In this document: positions 1 to 5,397 of the stretch, in pieces | Numbering within the stretch: the stretch's first letter is position 1 | Layout: each line of letters begins with the position of its first letter | Assembly: GCA_903915315.1 (NCBI GenBank) | Contig: CAIWSO010000482.1 | Span: 1 to 5,397 of the forward strand | Reading direction: 5' to 3' | Length of the DNA stretch: 5,397 nt | Source of the DNA: an uncultured Spartobacteria bacterium | GTDB lineage: Bacteria; Verrucomicrobiota; Verrucomicrobiia; Chthoniobacterales; Terrimicrobiaceae | The notes under the pieces: model-generated | The model's database searches: none | What the model was told of the DNA's origin: nothing | Seen by the model: the letters and a program-made list of their open reading frames with translations, nothing else | Made by a program: the position numbers and the translations under genes

Positions 1-160
1 CAACAGCTTGGAACGCGACATCGCAGGTGCTCTCAATGCCAAGCTCGCTGCTGCGATTTGGATTCAAGTTCCGGGTTCCGAGGAACTGGCTGATGTGAAG
101 CCACACCACACGGTGAGGGGACTCCATGAAATTCCGGCCATCGTTTCCGCGGTGGCCTAA
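1..160 (+). CDS. HAD-family hydrolase, C-terminal fragment (5' end outside window)
   Basis: The frame starting at base 2 is open from the left edge to TAA at 158-160, giving 52 residues; base 1 is the last base of the preceding codon. The visible start, NSLERDIAGALNAKLAAAIW, fits the last conserved stretch of HAD phosphatases (motif IV). There a GD(S/N) aspartate is followed by xxxD-xxGA, then a short helix and a strand ending in a hydrophobic 'iWi'. The nucleophile motif DxDxT and the cap lie upstream of the window, so substrate and subfamily (phosphoglycolate phosphatase-like, FMN phosphatase-like or other) cannot be told. The fragment ends normally, with a helix typical of these C-termini. 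Only 15 bp separate its stop from the stop of the convergent membrane-protein gene. The family call is fairly good; the specific function is unknown. Confidence 0.7.
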   Translation, partial: NSLERDIAGALNAKLAAAIWIQVPGSEELADVKPHHTVRGLHEIPAIVSAVA

Positions 161-175
161 GTTTGTTTCGTGGTA

Positions 176-949
176 TTAAGTTGAAGTTTGGCGAGAAGGC
201 AAGTGCTCCATGCAGTATTCCTTGCCGTCTGCAGTGACACGGAATTCGGTGTCCGGGTTTTTCTGCTCTGTCGTGCCACATGTTTCACATTGGTGAAGCG
301 CTTCGCTCGTTGAGAGGCTTGCTTTTTTATACTGCGCTTGCCGATGAGAGTTTTTGCGACCCGCAATGCGATCCCGCAAGAATCCAGGGCCGAAGAAAAG
401 CAGGTAATTTCCGAGGCACATTACCACCATCATCTTCAGGGAAAGCACACCAAAGACCAAATACCCAAGAGGGCCAATGAGGCTGAAGAGGGCTACCCAC
501 TTGATCTTCACAGGAAGAATCAGAAATAGCGCAATCTCAAAGTCCGGCATGAGAGTCGCGACGGCGAGGAAGAGCGATAAGTTGAGGAAAAAATTGCCAC
601 CGGATGCACCGAAGAAGAACGCGGAAGCGATACAAAGTAAAATGCCGCTGAAGTAATATAGGTTCAGGCGGAATGTCCCCCAAGTCGCTTCTAGCATGTC
701 ACCGATCCACCAAGTGAACATGAGATAAAAAATAATCCAAAACATCCCAGTCGTCTCGGGTATAAAAATCCATGAGGCCAGTCTCCATATCTCACCTTTC
801 AAGACGGCGGAGTGGTCCAGTTTTAAAGCTTCGACGTAAGCGGGGTTGATAGTGAGTAGGATGAAGACGAGAGCGTTCATCGCGACGACATATCGGATCA
901 GCCCTTGAATAGCGTAGGGCCCAAGCCATTTTTCCAATCGATTAATCAT
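176..949 (-). CDS. Rhomboid-like integral membrane protein with C-terminal Cys/His motif, probably not a protease
   Basis: This is a 257-residue polytopic membrane protein, read from the ATG at 949-947. Hydrophobic segments lie at about 17-35, 68-86, 97-114, 119-135, 139-158 and 160-177. A cytoplasmic-type basic linker (about 180-215) follows, then a small module with C221, C224, C246 and H249 (CETCG ... EYCMEH), which could bind a metal. Rhomboid-fold hallmarks are the GEIWRLASWIF stretch (52-62), LEATWGTFRLNLYYFSG (86-102) and the LPVKIKWVAL strand-helix near 145-154. A GASG occurs at 114-117, but the last helix reads MCLGNYLLFFGP, with no catalytic histidine where active rhomboids have AHLGG. 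Intramembrane proteolysis is therefore unlikely. A similar C-terminal Cys/His tail (I recall DUF6576) is found in other rhomboid-like proteins. The start overlaps the rluD stop by 8 bases (ATGATTAA), suggesting coupled translation. The frame stays open upstream to 1000 with other ATGs, but MINRLEKWLG resembles the usual cytosolic N-terminus. No clear Shine-Dalgarno was seen. Its role is unknown. Confidence 0.8.
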   Translation of the reverse strand: MINRLEKWLGPYAIQGLIRYVVAMNALVFILLTINPAYVEALKLDHSAVLKGEIWRLASWIFIPETTGMFWIIFYLMFTWWIGDMLEATWGTFRLNLYYFSGILLCIASAFFFGASGGNFFLNLSLFLAVATLMPDFEIALFLILPVKIKWVALFSLIGPLGYLVFGVLSLKMMVVMCLGNYLLFFGPGFLRDRIAGRKNSHRQAQYKKASLSTSEALHQCETCGTTEQKNPDTEFRVTADGKEYCMEHLPSRQTST

Positions 950-1907
950 GGTCGTGTGGAGCATTCTGCGCTGCCTGTTTTTTTGAAAGAGTGGCATCAT
1001 AATTCAATGCAGCTTCTTTTGACCAAGCTGGAAAATCCTCGGCGACTGGTGCTGTGAACGAGACTCTCTCTCCGCTCTCGGGGTGAGTGAGTGTGAGCTT
1101 CCAGGCATGCAGGAAATGGCGTTCATGGGATCCGCGGCGTCCATAGACAGGATCTCCCGTGACGGGTTGGCCAAGATGTTTCAAATGAACCCGGATTTGG
1201 TGTGTGCGCCCTGTGCGCGGACGGCATTCGACAAGGGCCTTGCTTTCGTTTGAGGCGAGGACGCGGTAGTGAGTGAGCGCCTCGCGGCCACGTTCATCGA
1301 CGGCCATTTTTTGGCGGTGGGTCTTGTGGCGCCCGATGGCGACATCGATCTTGCCGTGTGGCATTCGCGGTGTGCCATCCACAAGGGCCAGGTAGGCTTT
1401 TTCGACTCCCCGCGAGGCGAACTCGGCGGCGATGAGTCGGTGGGCCTTTTCGGTCTTGGCAATAACGAGACAACCCGAGGTTTCCTTATCGAGTCGATGG
1501 ACAATTCCCGGACGCTCGACGCCACCAACTACGGCGATGCCTTCGCAGTGATGTAAAACGGCATTGGCGACTGTTCCCTCGTGGTTCCCTGCTCCAGGGT
1601 GCACGACCAAGCCCGGAGGTTTATTGATCACAAGAATCGATTCGTCTTCGAAGAGGATATCGAGCGCGATATCTTGAGCCACAAGTGGAGATGGCTCCAC
1701 GGTCGTTGGAGCGATGAGGGTCACCTCATCACCAGTCCGTAAGGGTTGCGATGGTTTGGCTGCCGAGTTGTTAACTAAAACATGCTTTTCACGAATGAAT
1801 TCCTGTAGGCGAACGCGCGAAAAATCGGTGCACATGCGACCAAGAAAGCGGTCGAGTCGCTCGTTGGCATCCTCGATCCCAACTGTAAAATTGACTATTG
1901 TATCCAT
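942..1907 (-). CDS. rluD: Ribosomal large subunit pseudouridine synthase, RluA/RluD family
   Basis: This 321-residue cytoplasmic enzyme should convert uridines to pseudouridine in 23S rRNA; RluD itself modifies helix 69 positions 1911, 1915 and 1917 (E. coli numbering). An N-terminal S4 RNA-binding domain (about 14-66, with RLDRFLGRM and an LVNN turn) is followed by the catalytic domain. That domain begins with DILFEDESILVINKPPGLVVHPG (split here at 83-90 and 91-105). The family signature GIVHRLDKETSG is at 134-145, with catalytic Asp140. The RTGRTHQIRVHLKHLG motif (231-246) and GDPVYG (251-256) close the active site. Length and domain order are full and normal for RluD; a paralogue such as RluA or RluC is less likely because the S4 domain and length fit RluD best. 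The start is ATG at 1907-1905. The bases before it are A/T-rich with no Shine-Dalgarno. It is first in a two-gene minus-strand unit and overlaps the rhomboid-like gene. It diverges from the kinase gene. Confidence 0.93.
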   Translation of the reverse strand: MDTIVNFTVGIEDANERLDRFLGRMCTDFSRVRLQEFIREKHVLVNNSAAKPSQPLRTGDEVTLIAPTTVEPSPLVAQDIALDILFEDESILVINKPPGLVVHPGAGNHEGTVANAVLHHCEGIAVVGGVERPGIVHRLDKETSGCLVIAKTEKAHRLIAAEFASRGVEKAYLALVDGTPRMPHGKIDVAIGRHKTHRQKMAVDERGREALTHYRVLASNESKALVECRPRTGRTHQIRVHLKHLGQPVTGDPVYGRRGSHERHFLHAWKLTLTHPESGERVSFTAPVAEDFPAWSKEAALNYDATLSKKQAAQNAPHDHD

Positions 1908-2022
1908 AAATTTGATTTGAATTGCGCAGACTGGCGCATACAGCTTAAGAAGCGTGTTGTATTCCTACTCGGCACTAAGCTCAGGGTAAATACTTCTCCC
2001 AAATTTGCTGCCTCCCTAAATT
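1908..2022. promoter_or_regulatory. Divergent intergenic region between rluD and the kinase gene
   Basis: These 115 bp lie between two genes transcribed away from each other, so both promoters should be here or just inside the genes. I could not find a convincing sigma70 -35/-10 pair in either direction. Visible structure includes a short inverted repeat TGCGC-AGACTG-GCGCA (1923-1938) and the heptamer AAATTTG at both ends (1908-1914 and 2001-2007). Either could be an operator or chance. The promoter assignment is inference from gene layout. Confidence 0.4.
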
Positions 2023-3120
2023 GTGTTATCCGATGATTTACCATTAGCCGATCTTGTGATGGAAGACTGTCCAGCCTGCCAGTCTACTATCAATATGACG
2101 CAAGTTCCACCCTGCACGGATGTGTGTTGTCCGGAGTGTGGGTATTCCTTCAAAGCTCGAGCGCTCTTCAATCACTTTCGTGTCCTCGCTCTTCTCGGTC
2201 AAGGTGGCATGGGTACGGTCTACTCCGCCGTCGATATCAATCTGGATCGTCCGGTTGCCCTCAAGGCCCTTAAAATCTCGATTCAAGACAATCCTGTGGA
2301 ATGCGAGAACCTCGCCAAGGAAGCTCGTGCGACTGCCCTCGTCAATCATCCTCATGTGGTGAAGGTTTTTGATTTTGGACAGGCCCAAGGGCAATTCTAC
2401 CTCGCGATGGAGTTGATCAGCGGAGGATCGCTAGACGATCTGATCCAAGAAAGGCAAACAGTCTCGGAGGTGATGGTCTTGAAGATCGGTATCCAGATCG
2501 CTCAAGGGCTTGATGCCGCGCTTGCAAAAGGTCTCATCCACCGCGACATCAAGCCGGGCAATATTTTGTGCTCGGACGCGGAGACATTCAAGTTGGTGGA
2601 TTTTGGCCTCGCCACAGCGATGAACGATTCTCCGGTTTCCTGTGACGAAATCTGGGGAACGCCTTACTACATTGCCCCTGAGAAGCTGGATGAAAAGCCA
2701 GAGGATTTTCGGAGTGACATATACAGTCTGGGCGGAACCCTCTTTCACGCGCTCGCGGGTCGCCCGCCCTACGATGCCAAGAGCCCCTCGCTCGTTGCTC
2801 TCAAGCAACTCAAAAGCCGGCCCGTGAGTCTTCAAAGTTTTGCCCCTTCTGTTTCCAACGAGACTGCCTATGTCATCAATCGCATGATGGCGAAGCTTCC
2901 AGAGAAGCGATATGCCTCCTATCTGGAGTTGATCGAACATCTCAATTTTGCCTTGGAAAAAGCCATCCTAGGCGAGTCATCGCCGAAGGTTAAAAAAGCT
3001 ATTCCTGTCTTGAAGGAAAAGACGGAGCTAGACTGGATGGCTACAGCTTTTCAGATACTCATCATATTGGTCATTATTGCGGTTATAATAGCGGTTATTG
3101 CCTATAAAATTGGCGAATAA
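2023..3120 (+). CDS. Membrane-tethered Hanks-type serine/threonine protein kinase with N-terminal zinc ribbon
   Basis: The 365-residue protein has three parts. A Cys4 zinc-ribbon-like head has CPAC at 16-19 and CPEC at 36-39. The kinase domain spans about 52-312, and one C-terminal transmembrane helix about 343-361. All catalytic elements are intact: glycine loop GQGGMGTVY (59-67), VALK lysine 81, a likely C-helix Glu100, HRDIKPGN (173-180, Asp175), DFG (193-195) and GTPYYIAPE (212-220). It should be an active RD-type kinase phosphorylating Ser/Thr on unknown targets. A Lys-rich linker (about 318-332) leads to the helix, and only about four residues follow it. There is no extracytoplasmic sensor, PASTA or other C-terminal domain. 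The start is uncertain: GTG at 2023 is the first possible after an in-frame TAA at 2017, and ATG at 2059 (residue 13) still keeps the zinc ribbon. Neither has a Shine-Dalgarno. Zinc-ribbon-headed kinases of this type are known from Verrucomicrobiota. No phosphatase or target gene is nearby. Confidence 0.92.
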   Translation: MLSDDLPLADLVMEDCPACQSTINMTQVPPCTDVCCPECGYSFKARALFNHFRVLALLGQGGMGTVYSAVDINLDRPVALKALKISIQDNPVECENLAKEARATALVNHPHVVKVFDFGQAQGQFYLAMELISGGSLDDLIQERQTVSEVMVLKIGIQIAQGLDAALAKGLIHRDIKPGNILCSDAETFKLVDFGLATAMNDSPVSCDEIWGTPYYIAPEKLDEKPEDFRSDIYSLGGTLFHALAGRPPYDAKSPSLVALKQLKSRPVSLQSFAPSVSNETAYVINRMMAKLPEKRYASYLELIEHLNFALEKAILGESSPKVKKAIPVLKEKTELDWMATAFQILIILVIIAVIIAVIAYKIGE

Positions 3121-3185
3121 TTAGGAATAGTCCCGCGAGTGACTGATGTAGGAACGGCGAACCAACCTCCATCCCTACGGTTCAT

Positions 3186-3428
3186 TTAATCGCCGATAAT
3201 CTTATCGAGTTCCAACACGCGGTCCCACGGACAGCGTTTGCGTTGGTATTTTTTCCAGACGATGTCCCGTAGTTCCCGCCACACAGGAATGGGAACTGGC
3301 TTCAGATCCGTCCAGGTCGGATCACGTTTTTCCATTGTCGTCATGATAGTCCAACGCTGGCCTAGATGATTTGCGCGGTAGTAGACTTTTCCCGCTTCGG
3401 TGTTTTCCGACCATTCATGACTTTCCAT
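3186..3428 (-). CDS. Small conserved-looking protein of unknown function (WRELRD...WKKYQRKRCPW)
   Basis: I do not recognise a named family. From ATG at 3428-3426 the protein has 80 residues, is soluble, charged and aromatic-rich, and has no signal peptide or membrane segment. It reads like a compact domain: MESHEWSEN, then KVYYRANHLGQRWTI (a likely strand pair), then MEKRDPTW and PVPIPVWRELRDIVW. The basic helix KKYQRKRCPWDRV and the ending LELDKIIGD follow. The pattern 'RW...p.....WRELRDVvWrKYQRkR.pW' recalls short hypothetical proteins of Verrucomicrobiota, from memory only. The basic, aromatic composition might suit nucleic-acid or protein binding, but that is a guess. Alternative starts are ATG at 3437 (83 residues) and TTG at 3464 (92 residues); none has a Shine-Dalgarno. 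It converges on the kinase gene, 65 bp away, and lies downstream of the symporter terminator, so it probably has its own promoter. Confidence 0.7.
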   Translation of the reverse strand: MESHEWSENTEAGKVYYRANHLGQRWTIMTTMEKRDPTWTDLKPVPIPVWRELRDIVWKKYQRKRCPWDRVLELDKIIGD

Positions 3429-3527
3429 GGATTGCATGCTGTAGGTCAGGTTGGCAGGAAACAAGGGCTAATAAGTTGCCATGTTCGACAGGGCCAATGG
3501 AAAGAAAGCCTCACGCCCATCTCCAAC

Positions 3528-3556
3528 AAAAAAGCGAAGGGTTGTAAGCCCTCCGC
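3528..3556 (-). terminator. Rho-independent terminator of the yjcH-actP operon
   Basis: On the minus strand, 28 bases past the symporter stop, the hairpin GCGGAGGG-CTTACAA-CCCTTCGC (3556 to 3534; 8 bp with one G-U pair) is followed at once by six T residues (3533-3528). This is a textbook intrinsic terminator. The flanks CAACAAAAA (3525-3533) and TTTTTGTTG (3563-3571) are also complementary, so the stem could extend outward with an internal loop. The same hairpin has a poorer T-tract on the plus strand. Confidence 0.85.
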
Positions 3557-3584
3557 CAATGATTTTTGTTGAGACTGGGACAGG

Positions 3585-5177
3585 TCAGTGTTCCGTGGCT
3601 TTTTCGGAACCGAGGCCGGTGTTCGCGCGGACTTGAAGTTCGGTGAACTTATCATCCGAGGCAGTGTTCTTGGACAGAAAAGTGCCAAGTATAGCGGCTA
3701 TGAATCCGATCGGAATGCTGACCAGCGCAGGATTTTTAAGAGGGAACAGTGCATTTTCCTTCATGAGGTCAGGGCTCAGTAGGATGAGGATGATACTCGA
3801 TGTCAGGCCAGCATAGAGTCCAGTAACGGCACCCGTGGTGTTGAAGCGCTTCCAGAATATCGAGAAAAGAAGAACAGGCAAATTGGCACTCGCGGCCACA
3901 GCAAAGGCAAGGCCGACAAGGAATGCCACATTGACGCTAGGACCAAGAACGATGGCTATAACAATGGCAGCAGCACCCACGACGAAGGCTGTGATGCGGG
4001 CGACGCGAACTTCTTCACCTGGTTTGTGTTCCTTGCCGTGATGAATCACATTTGTGAAAAAATCATGAGCAAAACTTGTGCTGGCGCTGATGGTCAGACC
4101 CGCGACAACGGCTAATATTGTTGCAAAGGCTACTGCACTGATAAAAGCGAAGAAGATCTCGCCACCCAGCCTGCGAGCCAGTTCCGGTGCCGCCATGTTT
4201 GTTCCACCGTGGGCTTGGACATAATCCGGACCTAAGAGGCTTGCCGCCCCGAATCCGAAGAATGTCGTCATAATATAAAATAGGCCAATGATGACCATGG
4301 CCCAAACCACGCTCGAGCGCGCCGTCTTGGCGTCTGGTACAGTGTAGAAGCGGATCAAGATGTGAGGAAGGCCAGCCGTTCCAAAGAGGAGCGCCATGCC
4401 GAGCGAAATCTGATCCCAAGGATTCTTGAATATAAGACCGGGGGTTAAAAAATCGCGCACGATCTTTTGTCCATTAGCATCCGTAGAAGAGATAGCCGAG
4501 AGGGAGGAAAAGAATTTCCCAATGTCGAACTGATACTCGCGAAGAACCAGCACAGTGAGAAATAGGCTGCCTGACATCAAAAGGACGGCCTTGATGATTT
4601 GCACCCATGTCGTGGCAAGCATTCCACCGAATACAACATAAACCACCATGAGCACTCCGACACCGACCACAGCGACTTCATAACTTACACCAGGTATCAA
4701 TTGTCGCACCAGCAACCCTGCCCCCACCATCTGAGCAATCATGTAAAAAATGGATACCGTCAATGTACTCACAGAAGCTGCTGCACGAACGGGGCGGGGG
4801 CTAAGTCGATAGGCCAAAACGTCGGCCATGGTGTATTTTCCGGCATTTCGAAGAGGTTCGGCAACAATGAAGAGAACGGTCAGATACGCAACCAGAAATC
4901 CCACGGAGTAGAGGAACCCGTCATAGCCGTTCATGGCGATCATGCCAGCAATACCGAGAAAACTGGCTGCACTCATATAATCACCTGCCACGGCAAGTCC
5001 GTTCTGCCACCCTGTGATTCGGCGACCTGCGGCAAAGTACGCGCTGGCTCCGCTGGAACGTCGGGCACTAAAATAGGTGATGACAAGTGTCGCCGCCACA
5101 AAAATCAGGAACATCCAAAGAGCGGTGTGGTCGACCTCGGTTGCTGCTGCAACGGCCGTAGATATTAAAGAATTCAT
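3585..5177 (-). CDS. actP: Cation/acetate symporter, ActP-type sodium:solute symporter (SSS family)
   Basis: This 530-residue inner-membrane permease has about 13 hydrophobic segments. It should import acetate or another small monocarboxylate with a cation. Sequence blocks match E. coli ActP (YjcG), recalled from memory: NGLAVAGDYMSAASFLGIAG (59-78), YDGFLYSVGFLVAY (85-98), FGGMLATTWVQIIKAVLL (183-200), FGTAGLPHILIRFYTVPDA (265-283), NMAAPELA (327-334), FISAVAFATILAVVAGLT (345-362) and NVAFLVGLAFAVAASANLPV (416-435). Length is close to the E. coli protein (about 549). The last 30 residues or so form a hydrophilic cytoplasmic tail. The start is ATG at 5177-5175, preceded five bases upstream by GGAGGA. 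That ribosome site lies inside the end of the DUF485 gene, and the stop-to-start gap is one base, the usual yjcH-actP arrangement. No acetyl-CoA synthetase gene is visible in the window. Exact substrate is inferred from the family and could be pyruvate, propionate or similar. Confidence 0.93.
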   Translation of the reverse strand: MNSLISTAVAAATEVDHTALWMFLIFVAATLVITYFSARRSSGASAYFAAGRRITGWQNGLAVAGDYMSAASFLGIAGMIAMNGYDGFLYSVGFLVAYLTVLFIVAEPLRNAGKYTMADVLAYRLSPRPVRAAASVSTLTVSIFYMIAQMVGAGLLVRQLIPGVSYEVAVVGVGVLMVVYVVFGGMLATTWVQIIKAVLLMSGSLFLTVLVLREYQFDIGKFFSSLSAISSTDANGQKIVRDFLTPGLIFKNPWDQISLGMALLFGTAGLPHILIRFYTVPDAKTARSSVVWAMVIIGLFYIMTTFFGFGAASLLGPDYVQAHGGTNMAAPELARRLGGEIFFAFISAVAFATILAVVAGLTISASTSFAHDFFTNVIHHGKEHKPGEEVRVARITAFVVGAAAIVIAIVLGPSVNVAFLVGLAFAVAASANLPVLLFSIFWKRFNTTGAVTGLYAGLTSSIILILLSPDLMKENALFPLKNPALVSIPIGFIAAILGTFLSKNTASDDKFTELQVRANTGLGSEKATEH

Positions 5178-5178
5178 A

Positions 5179-5397
5179 TTAGTCCTCCGAGGTAAAACCG
5201 AATTTGGCTAGCAGTGCGCGTTGGGCGCGATCCCAACCCGAGGCTGCGATCACGTAAACCAGAGCCAGAATCCAAGCCATCCCGAATTGAGAAAGGGCAA
5301 AAAGGTAGGCGATATTCACATCTCCAATCACTTTTTGTTTCATGAAATCCGGAAACCAACCTACACCGATCGGGAGGGCAAAATAATAAACAATAAA
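5179..5397 (-). CDS. yjcH: DUF485 (YjcH-like) small membrane protein, 5' end outside window
   Basis: The minus-strand frame entering at the right edge is open for 72 residues to TAA (5181-5179). Two membrane segments are visible. The first is cut by the edge (FIVYYFALPIGVGWFPDF, 1-18). The second is at about 30-53 (AYLFALSQFGMAWILALVYV and on). A short polar loop MKQKVIGDVN lies between them, and the tail is basic (WDRAQRALLAKFG). This is the layout of DUF485 proteins, which are about 100 residues long, so perhaps 30 N-terminal residues are missing. The family member YjcH is routinely encoded just before ActP and cotranscribed with it; its molecular role is not settled, and an accessory role to the permease is likely. 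The adjacent symporter, one base away, strongly supports the call. A different minus-strand frame across this region is a shadow. Confidence 0.88.
   Translation of the reverse strand, partial: FIVYYFALPIGVGWFPDFMKQKVIGDVNIAYLFALSQFGMAWILALVYVIAASGWDRAQRALLAKFGFTSED
5183..5188 (-). promoter_or_regulatory. Strong Shine-Dalgarno (GGAGGA) of actP
   Basis: GGAGGA on the minus strand sits five bases before the ATG at 5177 and overlaps the final codons of the upstream DUF485 gene. It fixes the symporter start and is the only strong Shine-Dalgarno I found in the window. Ribosomes ending on the upstream gene would cover it, which implies coupled translation. Confidence 0.85.

Noticed and set aside
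596..610. GASG at residues 114-117 of the rhomboid-like protein as a protease active site
   Set aside because: Its spacing to the next conserved block is wrong by about four residues, and no partner histidine exists in the last helix, so catalysis is not supported.
2431..2940. A 169-residue open frame on the minus strand inside the kinase gene
   Set aside because: It is antisense to the conserved kinase core, with no recognisable domain and no Shine-Dalgarno; it is a shadow of the kinase codons.
3148..3183. Possible terminator hairpins between the convergent kinase and small gene (GTAGG/CCTAC; GAACC/GGTTC)
   Set aside because: The stems are only five bases with loops of 15-21 bases, mutually exclusive, and not followed by a T-tract.
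3471..3500. Candidate minus-strand promoter for the small gene (TTGGCC, 17 bases, TTATTA)
   Set aside because: The -35 matches only its first half and the -10 is poor, so it is not distinguishable from chance.
4599..5168. A 189-residue open frame on the plus strand opposite actP
   Set aside because: It is rich in His, Cys, Asn and Ser with no family resemblance and lies wholly antisense to an intact, strongly matched symporter; it is a codon shadow.
5174..5359. A 61-residue minus-strand frame overlapping the DUF485 region
   Set aside because: The neighbouring frame gives a proper DUF485 membrane protein ending one base before actP. This one is Arg/Gly/Ser-rich with no family resemblance.

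Overview
The window is an ordinary, densely coding piece of bacterial chromosome: five or six housekeeping-type genes, short gaps, no RNA gene, mobile element or CRISPR array. Three features hint at Verrucomicrobiota, possibly the Opitutae/Puniceicoccales side. They are a Ser/Thr kinase headed by a Cys4 zinc ribbon, a rhomboid-like membrane protein ending in a small Cys/His module, and a short WRELRD...WKKYQR protein. This placement rests on recalled family resemblance, not on a search. Base composition looks even, with no sign of recent transfer.

Layout from left to right. The 3' end of a HAD-family hydrolase (+) enters at the left edge and stops at 160. Facing it on the minus strand is a two-gene unit: an RluD-type 23S rRNA pseudouridine synthase (1907 to 942) whose last 8 bases overlap the start of a rhomboid-like integral membrane protein (949 to 176). 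A 115-bp divergent spacer (1908-2022) separates rluD from a plus-strand, membrane-tethered Hanks-type kinase (2023-3120). A small minus-strand gene of unknown function (3428 to 3186) converges on the kinase.

The right third is a second minus-strand operon. A DUF485 (YjcH-like) small membrane protein, cut by the right edge, is followed after one base by an ActP-type cation/acetate symporter (5177 to 3585). The symporter's strong Shine-Dalgarno sits inside the last codons of the DUF485 gene. The operon ends at a clear Rho-independent terminator at about 3528-3556.

The yjcH-actP pair makes biological sense as a short-chain carboxylate (acetate or similar) uptake unit. The rluD/rhomboid-like pair is linked by translational coupling geometry, with no obvious shared function. 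I see no novel multi-gene system. The points worth a second look are the degenerate rhomboid with its Cys/His tail, the tail-anchored zinc-ribbon kinase with no sensor domain, and the uncharacterised small protein.
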